Source: an uncultured Mailhella sp. (lineage in GTDB: Bacteria; Desulfobacterota; Desulfovibrionia; Desulfovibrionales; Desulfovibrionaceae). Taken from it: a DNA stretch of 64,000 nt. The stretch spans positions 1,487,137-1,551,136 of the forward strand of contig NZ_OZ007001.1 of NCBI RefSeq assembly GCF_963931295.1. Reading direction: 5' to 3'. Numbering within the stretch: position 1 is the stretch's first letter; each line of letters begins with the position of its first letter. Under the pieces are notes generated by a model that had not been told where the DNA came from, made no database searches, and saw only the letters and a program-made list of their open reading frames with translations. Below are positions 17,803 to 26,321 of this stretch, piece after piece. A program made the translations under genes and the position numbers.

Positions 17803-18402
17803 TCAGTCGGCCTTTGCCGGATAGCCCACGGGCTGAATCATGTACACCTTCCAGCCGTCCGGCAGCGGCAGCTTTCCGTCCAGCCGGTTCGTCTCCTGCG
17901 CCTTCATCACGTTGGCGAGCCCCGCCGAGGCGCAGTAGAGCGCCACGTTCTCGTACATGGAGCCGACGTGAAACGGCGAGTAGCGGTCGCTCTCCTTAGC
18001 CGCATGCAGCAGCACCAGCGGCGCTCCGTTGCTGTAGAGCTTCAGGTAGTCGCCCGCAAGCACCTGATCCAGCGCATTCTTCGCGGCGTCGTAGCGGTAC
18101 ACGCCGGCGGGCAGAACGGCGTACACGGCAATGAGCTGACGGTTCATGGCCGTGGGCACGGTGAGTCTGCCGTCCTCGCGGTTCACGCCGCAGGCCGCCC
18201 AGAGAATGTTCGACACTTCCTGCATCGGCAGCGGACGACTGTCGAACTTCCGCTCCACATGCCGCTTTGCCAGCGATTCCAGCAGAGAAAGACCGCCCTG
18301 CTTCTGCGGCGCGGGCAGTTCCACCATCTGCGCAAGCGCGGGCGCAGGCGCGGCCAGAACCGCGCAGCACAACGCGCCGAGCACAAGTTTCTTCATGTTC
18401 AT
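17803..18402 (-). CDS. Exported nitroreductase-family protein
   Basis: This 199-residue flavin-dependent nitroreductase-fold protein has a signal peptide (MNMKKLVLGALCCAVLAAP to about ALAQ). The fold motifs are KRHVERKFDSRPLPMQEVSN and a C-terminal YMIQPVGYPAKAD. The start is set by an AGGAG a few bases upstream (reverse strand of 18407-18412). Export of such an FMN enzyme is unusual but recurs among anaerobes, where it is related to SagB/nitroreductase proteins of unknown substrate. It is convergent with the allophanate hydrolase gene and shows no functional link to it. Confidence 0.8.
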   Translation of the reverse strand: MNMKKLVLGALCCAVLAAPAPALAQMVELPAPQKQGGLSLLESLAKRHVERKFDSRPLPMQEVSNILWAACGVNREDGRLTVPTAMNRQLIAVYAVLPAGVYRYDAAKNALDQVLAGDYLKLYSNGAPLVLLHAAKESDRYSPFHVGSMYENVALYCASAGLANVMKAQETNRLDGKLPLPDGWKVYMIQPVGYPAKAD

Positions 18403-18657
18403 CGCGCACTCCTTTGTCGCCGTCTTTCGCCCGGCCGCCAGAGCACTAGCCGAGCACGGGACTGTTTCAAAACCTGCCGAAAGTCTAGCAGAAACGCCTG
18501 CGCCCGTCCCGCCCTTTTCCGGCCCGGGGCTTCCGGGCTCCGCCCGGCCTGCGCGACGGCCCCTTCCCTTCATTGACGGGCGACGGAAGGGAATGATACT
18601 CTGAAAAAAATTTCGCGTTTTCTCCTCATGCTCCGGGAAAACGCGCGGAGAGCATAC

Positions 18658-18894
18658 ATGCAGCATAAAGAACTTGTGGAATTCATCGCCAAGTCGCTGG
18701 TGGACAACCCCGCTCAGGTGACCGTGCGCGAAACCGAAGGCGAACAGGCCTCCACGCTGGAACTTTCCGTGGCCAGAGACGACCTCGGCAAGATCATCGG
18801 CAAGCAGGGCCGCACGGCCCGCGCCATCCGCACCCTTCTGGGCGCGGTTTCCGCCAAAACCAAAAAGCGCGTCGTGTTGGAAATTCTCGAATAA
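18658..18894 (+). CDS. khpA: KH-domain RNA-binding protein KhpA
   Basis: This 78-residue small RNA-binding protein has one KH domain with the GxxG loop [16 protein letters not shown]. It matches the family in length and in the opening [19 protein letters not shown] lies about seven bases before the ATG at 18658. The last base of its stop codon is the first base of rimM, so translation is coupled. In most relatives ffh and rpsP precede this gene; here a divergent nitroreductase gene lies upstream instead. Confidence 0.92.
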   Translation: MQHKELVEFIAKSLVDNPAQVTVRETEGEQASTLELSVARDDLGKIIGKQGRTARAIRTLLGAVSAKTKKRVVLEILE

Positions 18895-19499
18895 TGCCTG
18901 CTTCTTCTCTCGTAGTTCTGGGGCGACTCGCCAAGCCCCACGGCGTCAAGGGCGACATCCGCGTGGATTACTACGCCGATTCCGCGGACCTTCTGGACAA
19001 GCCCCTCATGCTGCGCGCCGGACGCTTCGCTCCGCGCCCCATCCGCGTGCGCGACTGGCACCTGTGGAAGGATCAGCTCATTCTCGGCATCGAGGGCTGC
19101 AACGACCGCTCCGCCGCCGAACAGCTGCGCGGTCAGGAACTGCTCATCGACGCCTCCTTCCTGCCGGAACCCGAAGAGGACGAGCCCTATCTGCGCGACC
19201 TCATCGGTCTTTCCGTGCGCCTTGAAGACGGCACGACTGTGGGCGAACTGGAAGACGTGGATTTCCCCGCCGGTCAGGAAATGTGGGTCATCCGCGCGCC
19301 GGAAGAGAGCGGCGGCTACGAAATTCTTTTCCCCGCCGTGCCTGAATTCGTGCGCGACATCGATCTTTCCGCGGGCACGGCCACCATCGCCCCGCCGGAA
19401 GGCCTGCTCGACCTGTACCGCGAAGGCGCAGCCTCGCTTGCTCCCGACGACGGGCAGGACGAACAGGACGCGGAAGAAGGCTCCGCCCGCAAGGCATAA
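18894..19499 (+). CDS. rimM: Ribosome maturation factor RimM
   Basis: This 201-residue protein assists maturation of the 30S subunit head, where it binds ribosomal protein S19. The N-terminal domain opens with VVLGRLAKPHGVKGDIRV and is followed by a PRC-barrel domain with DLIGLSVRLEDGTTVGELEDV split around residue 103. The final residues are acidic and low in complexity, a small extension. It sits between khpA and trmD, with one base overlap upstream and six bases to trmD. Confidence 0.94.
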   Translation: MPASSLVVLGRLAKPHGVKGDIRVDYYADSADLLDKPLMLRAGRFAPRPIRVRDWHLWKDQLILGIEGCNDRSAAEQLRGQELLIDASFLPEPEEDEPYLRDLIGLSVRLEDGTTVGELEDVDFPAGQEMWVIRAPEESGGYEILFPAVPEFVRDIDLSAGTATIAPPEGLLDLYREGAASLAPDDGQDEQDAEEGSARKA

Positions 19500-19505
19500 T
19501 CCGTC

Positions 19506-20822
19506 ATGCGCTACAATCTCGTCACTCTTTTCCCCGAGTGGTTCGACTCGCCCCTTTCCAGCGGTCTCATGGAAAAGGCGCGCGAGGCGGGCATTGTGGA
19601 ATTTTCCTTTGCCAACCCGCGCGACAAGTCCACGGACCGGCATCACTCCGTGGACGACCGCCCCTACGGCGGCGGCCCGGGCATGGTGCTCATGCTCGAT
19701 CCGCTGGTGCGCACGCTGCGCGAACTGGCCCCCTGCAACGGCAGAAAGGGAAGACTCATCGCCCTCACTCCGGCCGGACGCCCCTTCACGCAGGACTTTG
19801 CCCGCGAGCTCGCCAAAGAAGAGGAAATCACCCTCGTGTGCGGCCGCTACGAAGGCTTCGACGCCCGCCTCTTCGATCTTCTTCCCGTGGAACCCGTGTG
19901 CGTGGGCGAAGCCGTGCTCAACGGCGGCGAAGCCGCGGCGCTCGCCGTCATCGAGGCCACGGCCAGACTCCAGCCCGGCTTCATGGGCAAGGACGAATCC
20001 GGCGACGAGGAGAGCTTCAGCAACGGCCTTCTGGAATATCCGCAGTACACGCGGCCGGACGAATTCGAGGGCCTTCGCGTGCCCGAAGTGCTTGAAGGCG
20101 GCAATCACGCGCTCATCGCCGCGTGGCGGCGCGAACAGTCGGTGCTCGCCACGGCAAAGCACCGTCCGGATCTGCTCGATCACGCCGTGCTCACCCATCA
20201 CGACAGGGAGGTTCTGCGTGCCGCGCCCCGTTTCCGTCCGGGAAAAAACCTGCATGTGGCCCTGCTGCATCACCCCGTGCGATTAAAAGATCGGAAAACG
20301 GGCACAACCTCTTTGACAAACCTCGACATTCACGATATAGCACGAATTTCCCGCACCTATGGGATCAGTGGATTCTTCGTGGTCACGCCGCTGGAGGATC
20401 AGCGCAGACTCTTGGCAACACTGCTCTCTCATTGGACGGAAGGGCCGGGGCTGTCGTTCAATCCCGACAGAGCCGAAGCCCTTCGACTGGTCAGGCCCGA
20501 GGAATCTCTGGAAAGCGCGATTGCGACGTTGACAACCGATCGCGGCCTGCCGCCCTTTGTGGTCGGCACCAGTGCCCAGCCTGTCCTAGATAAAAAACAC
20601 CGGGAACGCCGGCCCGCGACCACGTTCGACGACGTGCGGCGCAGGCTTGCGGACAGGCCCGTGCTCCTGCTTCTGGGAACCGGGCATGGCATTGCGCCTG
20701 AGGTGTTGGAGCAATGCGACGCCATCCTGCCGCCGCTGCGCTGGATGGACGAGTACAATCATCTTCCCGTGCGCGCCGCCGCCGCCATCCTTTTGGACAG
20801 GCTGCTCGGCGATCGGGGATAA
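19506..20822 (+). CDS. trmD: TrmD tRNA (m1G37) methyltransferase fused to a second RNA-methyltransferase-like domain
   Basis: Residues 1 to about 240 are a normal TrmD, which methylates G37 of tRNAs with S-adenosylmethionine. Motifs include [14 protein letters not shown], the knot [12 protein letters not shown] and [16 protein letters not shown]. The protein then continues to 438 residues instead of stopping near 250. The extra part begins about [18 protein letters not shown], contains [17 protein letters not shown] and ends [18 protein letters not shown]...LPPL, which looks like a second SPOUT-type domain (the Methyltrn_RNA_4 type found as a separate protein in relatives). The frame is continuous across the join. 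The role of the second domain is not known to me. Confidence 0.9.
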   Translation: MRYNLVTLFPEWFDSPLSSGLMEKAREAGIVEFSFANPRDKSTDRHHSVDDRPYGGGPGMVLMLDPLVRTLRELAPCNGRKGRLIALTPAGRPFTQDFARELAKEEEITLVCGRYEGFDARLFDLLPVEPVCVGEAVLNGGEAAALAVIEATARLQPGFMGKDESGDEESFSNGLLEYPQYTRPDEFEGLRVPEVLEGGNHALIAAWRREQSVLATAKHRPDLLDHAVLTHHDREVLRAAPRFRPGKNLHVALLHHPVRLKDRKTGTTSLTNLDIHDIARISRTYGISGFFVVTPLEDQRRLLATLLSHWTEGPGLSFNPDRAEALRLVRPEESLESAIATLTTDRGLPPFVVGTSAQPVLDKKHRERRPATTFDDVRRRLADRPVLLLLGTGHGIAPEVLEQCDAILPPLRWMDEYNHLPVRAAAAILLDRLLGDRG

Positions 20823-20851
20823 ACACCATTTTCCTCAAGGAGAGTCCCCCT

Positions 20852-21199
20852 ATGGATATCATCAAGCAGATTGAACGCGAACACATGCGTATGGACATTC
20901 CGTCCTTCAAGCCCGGCGACGCCGTCAAGGTGTACCTGCGCATCGTCGAAGGCGAAAAGGAACGCATCCAGATGTTCCAGGGCAACGTGATCCGTATTCA
21001 GCGCGGCACCACCGGCGCCACCTTCACCGTCCGCAAGATTTCCGACGGCGTGGGCGTGGAACGCATTCTTCCCATGCACTCCCCCTTCATCGACCACATC
21101 GAAGTGGTGACCGAAGGCCGCGTGCGTCGTTCCCGTCTGTACTACCTGCGCGAACTGCGCGGCAAGGCTGCCCGCATCAAGCCCCGCAACCGCTACTAA
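20852..21199 (+). CDS. rplS: 50S ribosomal protein L19
   Basis: This 115-residue ribosomal protein lies at the 30S-50S interface. It shows the conserved [30 protein letters not shown] in two blocks, [18 protein letters not shown], and the C-terminal [18 protein letters not shown]. The start ATG at 20852 follows AAGGAGAG. It lies 29 bases after trmD, in the standard position. Confidence 0.96.
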   Translation: MDIIKQIEREHMRMDIPSFKPGDAVKVYLRIVEGEKERIQMFQGNVIRIQRGTTGATFTVRKISDGVGVERILPMHSPFIDHIEVVTEGRVRRSRLYYLRELRGKAARIKPRNRY

Positions 21200-21237
21200 G
21201 ATTCCGGTCCGGCGCTGCCCGGGCCCTTCTTTCGAGC

Positions 21238-21278
21238 AGACAAATCCCCTTCCGGTTCTCCGGCGGGGGATTTTGTCT
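21238..21278 (+). terminator. Stem-loop after rplS
   Basis: AGACAAATCCCC (21238-21249) pairs with GGGGATTTTGTCT (21266-21278), with one bulge and extra CCGG pairing inside. No T run follows, so it may be an attenuator or processing site between rplS and rnhB. Confidence 0.5.
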
Positions 21279-21446
21279 ATCGGGCGACCGGCGTTTCCCG
21301 CTCGATGAAAAAATGCGGCGCTCCTTGCCGGACGCCGTTCGATTTTCAGCGCATTCCCGCTTTTTTTTTGCCGAAAAAATCCGTATCTTCGGCACACCGC
21401 CGCAGAAGCCCGTGTTCTGCGATCCATTTTCTTTTTCAGGTGAATC

Positions 21447-22148
21447 ATGGCCAGACCCCGCAAAAAAGCCGTTATTGAACAGGGCATGCTCTTCAGCGCC
21501 CCGGATGCCCGGCAACTGCTCACCGCCGGGACCGACGAAGCCGGAAGAGGCTGCCTTGCCGGGCCCGTGGTGGCCGGCGCCGTCATTTTCGCCGACGGCT
21601 TCGACCTCATGGGACTGGACGATTCCAAAGTGCTCAAGGCCGAAGAACGCGACCGACTCGCCGGAGAAATCCGCAGTCTTGCCGTGGGCTGGGGCATAGG
21701 ACTCGCCTGGATGAACGAAATTTCGCGCATCAACATTCTTCAGGCCTCGCTCATGGCCATGACCCGCGCCGTGGCCGCCATGCGTGTGCGCATGCGCGCC
21801 AAAGGAGAAAACGTGCCCGCGCGCCTGCTCATCGACGGCACGCAGATCATTCCGCCGCTCTACTTCCGTCAGTTCGGCATTCCGCTGCCCGAACAGGAAG
21901 CCGTGGTGGACGGCGACGCCAAGGTGCCTTCCATTTCCGCGGCGTCCGTGCTGGCGAAGACCTTCCGCGACGAGCTCATGACCAGATTCGACGCGCGCTG
22001 GCCGGAATACGGCTTTGCAAGGCACAAGGGCTACGGCACCAAGGAGCACAAGGAAGCCCTGAAAAAATACGGCCCCTGCCCCCTGCATCGCCTCGATTTT
22101 CGGGGCGTGCTGCCGCCGAAAGTGCAGGAGCAGGGCTGGCTGTGCTGA
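21447..22148 (+). CDS. rnhB: Ribonuclease HII
   Basis: This 233-residue endonuclease cuts the RNA strand of RNA-DNA hybrids and removes ribonucleotides from DNA. The active-site signature is TDEAGRGCLAGPVVAGAV, with LDDSKVL, LLIDGTQ and VDGDAKVPSISAASVLAKTFRD after it, giving the expected acidic residues. The tail YGFARHKGYGTKEH is the substrate-binding region. The N-terminal 25 residues are an extension. The stop lies inside the following gene (seven-base overlap). Confidence 0.95.
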   Translation: MARPRKKAVIEQGMLFSAPDARQLLTAGTDEAGRGCLAGPVVAGAVIFADGFDLMGLDDSKVLKAEERDRLAGEIRSLAVGWGIGLAWMNEISRINILQASLMAMTRAVAAMRVRMRAKGENVPARLLIDGTQIIPPLYFRQFGIPLPEQEAVVDGDAKVPSISAASVLAKTFRDELMTRFDARWPEYGFARHKGYGTKEHKEALKKYGPCPLHRLDFRGVLPPKVQEQGWLC

Positions 22149-22609
22149 ATCCCTTCCGCAGACATCAGGGCGAAAGCGCCCCCGACAAGGCTCCCCGTCA
22201 AAAGGCGGACACCGGCGCAGTCGGGGAAAATTGCGCCGCAGCAATGCTCGGCGGCATGGGCTGGCGCATTCTGGCCCGCAACTGGCGCAGCGGTCATCTG
22301 GAGCTCGACATTGTGGCGCAGGAAGGCGACACGCTCGTGTTCGTGGAAGTGAAAACACGCGATGCAGACGGCATGCAGCGCCCCTACGAAGCGCTTACTG
22401 CCGTCAAAAAAGAACGGCTGCTGCGCGCCGCGCAGGCGTGGCTTGCCGAACACGACGCCTGGAACAGGCCCTGCCGCTTCGACCTCGTGTGCGTGGCGGC
22501 CCGGTCGGGAACCTACCAAACGGAGCTGATACGAAATGTCATCGAATTCGCAGATATCGGAACCCGGCACGCTGTGGGTGGTGGGAACGCCTCTTGGCAA
22601 CCCTGGTGA
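22142..22609 (+). CDS. yraN: YraN/UPF0102 family nuclease-like protein
   Basis: This is a 155-residue member of the UPF0102 family, with a restriction-endonuclease-like fold. Core motifs are GAVGENCAAAMLGGMGWRIL, GHLELDIVAQEGDTLVFVEVKTR (the ExD...ExK metal-site pattern) and FDLVCV. The start is a GTG at 22142 overlapping the rnhB stop. The core ends near residue 135; the last 22 residues come from DNA that also encodes the RsmI N-terminus. The family is conserved, but its cellular role is uncertain. Confidence 0.88.
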   Translation: MLNPFRRHQGESAPDKAPRQKADTGAVGENCAAAMLGGMGWRILARNWRSGHLELDIVAQEGDTLVFVEVKTRDADGMQRPYEALTAVKKERLLRAAQAWLAEHDAWNRPCRFDLVCVAARSGTYQTELIRNVIEFADIGTRHAVGGGNASWQPW

Positions 22610-23384
22610 TCTTTCTCCCCGGGCCCGGGCCTGCCTCGAAGCGGCGGATCTGGTGCTCGCCGAAGACACCAAGCGCGAAGGCCTCGCCTGTGCCCGCTGG
22701 GGCGTCGCCGTGCGCCGCTTCATCAGCTATCACGACCACAACGAAAAGGAAAAGGCGGCCTCCGTGCTGGAGCTTCTGCGCGAAGGGAAAAACATCGCGC
22801 TCATTTCCGACGCGGGCATGCCCGTCATGGCCGATCCCGGCTACGTGGTCATCCGCGCCTGCCGCGAAGCCGGACTGCCGGTTTCCGTCATTCCCGGGCC
22901 GTGCGCTCCGGTCACGGCGCTGGCCGGTTCCGGCATTCCGCCGCAGCCCTTCGTGTTCTTCGGCTTTCTGCCGCGCAAGCGCTCCGATCAGGAAAACACG
23001 CTCTCGCCCTACGCCACTATTCCGGCCACGCTGGTTTTCTTCGAGCGCAAGGACAGGCTTGAAGAAACCCTGAAAAACGCCCTGGCCCTGCTCGGCCCGC
23101 GCGAAGTGTGCGTGGCCCGCGAACTCACCAAGACGCACGAGGAATATCTGCGCTTCCGCCTCGAAGCTCTGCCCGATCTTTCGGGCATTCTCGGCGAAGT
23201 GACCGTGGTCGTCGGCCCGCCCGAAGGCAACGCCCGCAGCAGCCGGGAAGACATTCTCTCGCTCATCCGCGAAGAGCTTCCGCTCGGCGGCGCGCCCCGC
23301 GCCGTGGCCCGCCGCGTGCAGTCCCGCGCCCGGGGCTGGACCACCGGCGAAATCTACGCGCTCATTTCCGGCATGAAAAACTGA
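22536..23384 (+). CDS. rsmI: 16S rRNA 2'-O-methyltransferase RsmI (C1402)
   Basis: This 282-residue tetrapyrrole-methylase-fold enzyme methylates the ribose of 16S rRNA C1402. Motifs are GTLWVVGTPLGNPGDLSPRA, LVLAEDTK, ALISDAGMPVMADPG and VIPGPCAPVTAL. It starts 74 bases before the yraN stop in another frame, an unusually long overlap. The next ATG in frame would remove the conserved GTPLGNPGD motif, so the early start is needed. Confidence 0.93.
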   Translation: MSSNSQISEPGTLWVVGTPLGNPGDLSPRARACLEAADLVLAEDTKREGLACARWGVAVRRFISYHDHNEKEKAASVLELLREGKNIALISDAGMPVMADPGYVVIRACREAGLPVSVIPGPCAPVTALAGSGIPPQPFVFFGFLPRKRSDQENTLSPYATIPATLVFFERKDRLEETLKNALALLGPREVCVARELTKTHEEYLRFRLEALPDLSGILGEVTVVVGPPEGNARSSREDILSLIREELPLGGAPRAVARRVQSRARGWTTGEIYALISGMKN

Positions 23385-23585
23385 CGCTCCGAACGTTGAA
23401 GCGCGCCTTGCGGGATCTGCGCCGATGTGGCACTCTTGAAGAGCAAGCATCATGCCGCAATGTTTCCGCTTTTGCGTCGCGCCTTTGCCGGGCCCGCGGC
23501 AGAATGCGGCGCAAAAAAAAACGCTGCCCACGACCGCGCAGCCGCCACGAGAAAAGGCGGACGCGGCCGAATCCGGGAGAAAGTC

Positions 23586-24260
23586 ATGTCCAGCCATGCT
23601 TCCGCATCCAGTCTTCGCACCCGCATTCCCGCCCGGGCCTGGACGGACATGCTGCACCTTGCCGTGCGTCAGGTCTGTCCGGCCGGCTATCCGCTCATTC
23701 TCGAAGGCGACGCCCTCACCGACTTCTACTACATCGAAAAAGGACGCCTTCTCATCTCCTACGCCTCCCAGAACGGACGAGAGCGTTCCATCATCGGCCT
23801 TGAGGCGGGCAATCTCTTCAACGTGTCCACGGCGCTGACCGGCTTCGACAATCCGGATTCGCAGTACCTCTGCAAGGAGGAAACCGTGCTCTGGCGCTTT
23901 CCCGGCAGGCTGCTGCTCTCCCCGGACTTCGTGTGCAAGTGCCCGGAGCTCATCATTGAAATCATGCAGTCGCTGGCGAGAAAGAACCTTCAAATGCACG
24001 AAACCCTCTCCTACACCGGACCGGACGCCGCCCTCGTGCAGACTGCCCGCTGGATGCTGCGCGCCGCCGAAAGCCGCGCGTCGGAAAGTTTCCGCCCCGG
24101 CGTCACGCAGCAGGAACTCGCCGACAGGCTCGGCATCCATCGGGCCACGCTGGTTCGCTGCATTCACACGCTCAAGGAGCGCGGCATCATCAGCCGCTTC
24201 ACCCGAAACGCGCTCGTCGTCACGGACATGAACGCCCTGCGGGATCTGGCTGAACAGTAA
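23586..24260 (+). CDS. Crp/Fnr-family transcription regulator
   Basis: This 224-residue regulator has a cyclic-nucleotide-binding-type beta barrel (LILEGDALTDFYYIEKGRL near residues 37-55) and a C-terminal winged helix (TQQELADRLGIHRATLVRCI). The start at 23586 follows GGGAGAAAG. The cysteines present do not form the Fnr-type N-terminal cluster; only scattered residues such as LCKEE and CKCPEL occur, so an Fnr cluster is unlikely. The following oxidoreductase genes are natural targets given their order, although 430 AT-rich bases and a terminator lie between. Confidence 0.88.
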   Translation: MSSHASASSLRTRIPARAWTDMLHLAVRQVCPAGYPLILEGDALTDFYYIEKGRLLISYASQNGRERSIIGLEAGNLFNVSTALTGFDNPDSQYLCKEETVLWRFPGRLLLSPDFVCKCPELIIEIMQSLARKNLQMHETLSYTGPDAALVQTARWMLRAAESRASESFRPGVTQQELADRLGIHRATLVRCIHTLKERGIISRFTRNALVVTDMNALRDLAEQ

Positions 24261-24446
24261 CCGCCAGTCAGGAGCTCCGCCGCGCCCCGTGCACGGAAAA
24301 TTTTCGCACAAGCGGAAGAATGATAAAAATAACAAATAAAATAAACAGGATATTTTTAAAAAATCGTGTTTCTGCGCTGCCGAAAAAGCGCTTTTTCCCT
24401 CCCGCAGCCTTAAAAAATTTCATTTTTCTCAAAAAAACTCATGCTC
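24261..24446. other. AT-rich region after the Crp/Fnr gene
   Basis: The stretch from about 24310 is strikingly AT-rich compared with the surroundings (GATAAAAATAACAAATAAAA and similar). No gene is seen. With the following 200 bases it probably holds the promoter of the redox operon. Confidence 0.45.
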
Positions 24447-24470
24447 ATGGCGCAGATGCGCCATTTTTTT
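24447..24470 (+). terminator. Intrinsic terminator between regulator and redox operon
   Basis: ATGGCGC (24447-24453), loop AGAT, GCGCCAT (24458-24464) and then T6 to 24470. It lies 187 bases after the regulator stop. It could end that transcript or act as a leader attenuator for the redox genes. Confidence 0.7.
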
Positions 24471-24692
24471 CCCGCGTCATGTGAAAAATAACATTTAACA
24501 AATCAGTCAGGAAAAGCTTTTCCCTCCACGCGGCGCGACGTCTGCAGCGTCGGCCGCACCGCTCCCTGCCGGTTCGGCAGGGCGGCGTTTGTTCCCGAGA
24601 GCTCCCCGTCTTCCGACGTCGAAGCCCGAAGAACTGTGTTGCGCGAGCGCCTGCAAAGGCCGGTTCGCGCTTTCAGACAGGAGGATTTTTCC

Positions 24693-26321
24693 TTGATACG
24701 ACACATCGACTCCGAAAAATGCACCGGCTGCGGTCAGTGCTTCAAGTCGTGCAGTCTCGACGTGTTCCGGCTGGACACCCGGCAGACGGAACTCTCTCCC
24801 TGCATGGCCGCCTGCCCCGCAGGCACGGACATACGCACATACAATCATCTGCTTCAGCAGAACCGCCTTGAAGAGGCGCTGGAAGTGCTCAAAAAGGGCA
24901 CGCCCTTCCCGGCGCTCACCGGCCGCGTGTGCTTCCATCCCTGCGAAAGCAAGTGCACCCGCGCTTCCATGGACGAAAGCGTGAACATCAACGCGCTGGA
25001 ACAGTTCCTCGGCGATCTCGACCTTCAGGAGCTGCCCTCCAGACCCGCCGTGCGTCACCTCTCCCGCGCGGCCGTGGTGGGCTCCGGCCCGGCCGGACTT
25101 GCCGCCGCCTGGTATCTGGCTCTTGAAGGCTGGCCCGTCACCGTGTTCGAGGCGCTGCCCAAGCCCGGCGGCATGCTGCGCTACGGCATTCCCGCCTATC
25201 GCCTGCCCGACAGCGTCATCGACGCCCACATCCGCAAGCTCGAAGCTCTGGGCGTGGAATTCTGCTGCAATACGCGCATCGGCGAAGGCTGCAATCTCAA
25301 TCTGGCCGATCTGCACGATCTCGGCTACCGCGCCGTGCTTCTCGCTCCGGGCCTCAGCGCCGGCAAGAAGCTTCCGCTTGAAGGCATGGAGCTCGAGGGC
25401 GTATTCACCGGCGTGGAATTCCTGCGCGATCTGCGCACGGGCAACGCGCCTGCCGCCGGACGCCGCGTGTGCGTGGTCGGCGGCGGCAACGTGGCCATCG
25501 ACGCGGCCATCAGCGCCAAAATGCTCGGCGCGGAAGAAGTTCACATGTGCTGCCTCGAAGACCGCGAACACATGCCCGCCTTTGAACACAACATCAAGGA
25601 CGCACTCGAACGCGGCGTGACGCTGCATCCCACTCTCGGCCCGGCCCGCATCGAAGGCAAGAACGGAAAGGCCTGCGCCGTGGAATTTCATGTGTGCACG
25701 TCGCTGTTCAACGCCGAAGGCAAGTTCTCTCCCGTGCTCGACGAAACGCAGACCGTGCGCATAGAGGCCGACCAGATCATCTTCGCCATCGGCCAGACCG
25801 GCGACTTTGCCGACATCGCCTCCGGCGTGGACATGCGCGGCCCGCGCATTCTCGTTTCCGGCTCTTCCATGCGCACCAGCCGCGAGGCCGTGTTCGCCGC
25901 GGGCGACGCCGTCACCGGCCCCGCCTCGGTCATTCAGGCCATCGTGGGCGGCCGCGACGCGGCCCACGCCATGAGCCGCGCCCTGAACGGCCTGCTGGTG
26001 GAAGACGAAACGCCCGCCTCCCGCCCCGTGGTGGAACACATGCCCATAGACAAACTGCCCCATCTGCCCCGCAACGAACGCAGGGCGAACATGAACGGAG
26101 GCCTGTTCGACGAAGCCGTTGCTGGCTTCGATCAGCTCGACGCCCAGGCCGAGGCCATGCGCTGCCTCACCTGCGGCAGCAAGGCTTCCATCCGTTACGG
26201 CGACGACTGCATGACCTGCTTCAGCTGCGAACTGCACTGCCCCGCCGACGCCATCGACGTCCACCCCTTCAAGGAACGTCTTCCCTACACGCTGTACGAC
26301 GGTGAAGGAGGCCGGATATGA
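24693..26321 (+). CDS. Fe-S/FAD NAD(P)-type oxidoreductase, GltD-like with N- and C-terminal ferredoxin domains
   Basis: This is a 542-residue cytoplasmic electron-transfer protein. A TTG start at 24693 is chosen because a perfect AGGAGG ends eight bases upstream; an earlier in-frame ATG at 24636 has no such site. In order it shows a 4Fe-4S motif (CTGCGQCFKSC), a GltD-like cluster domain (CMAACPAG...CFHPCESKC), an FAD-binding GSGPAGLAAAWYLA, a second dinucleotide motif VVGGGNVAIDAA, and a C-terminal cluster (CMTCFSCELHCP). It overlaps the flavoprotein gene by four bases, so the two are likely one enzyme, with this subunit feeding electrons. Glutamate synthase small subunit is not favoured because no large subunit is present. 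Confidence 0.85.
   Translation: MIRHIDSEKCTGCGQCFKSCSLDVFRLDTRQTELSPCMAACPAGTDIRTYNHLLQQNRLEEALEVLKKGTPFPALTGRVCFHPCESKCTRASMDESVNINALEQFLGDLDLQELPSRPAVRHLSRAAVVGSGPAGLAAAWYLALEGWPVTVFEALPKPGGMLRYGIPAYRLPDSVIDAHIRKLEALGVEFCCNTRIGEGCNLNLADLHDLGYRAVLLAPGLSAGKKLPLEGMELEGVFTGVEFLRDLRTGNAPAAGRRVCVVGGGNVAIDAAISAKMLGAEEVHMCCLEDREHMPAFEHNIKDALERGVTLHPTLGPARIEGKNGKACAVEFHVCTSLFNAEGKFSPVLDETQTVRIEADQIIFAIGQTGDFADIASGVDMRGPRILVSGSSMRTSREAVFAAGDAVTGPASVIQAIVGGRDAAHAMSRALNGLLVEDETPASRPVVEHMPIDKLPHLPRNERRANMNGGLFDEAVAGFDQLDAQAEAMRCLTCGSKASIRYGDDCMTCFSCELHCPADAIDVHPFKERLPYTLYDGEGGRI

Noticed and set aside
24693..26321. Glutamate synthase small subunit (GltD)
   Set aside because: The GltD-like fold is there, but the added ferredoxin domains, the coupled flavoprotein gene and the absence of a large subunit argue for another role.
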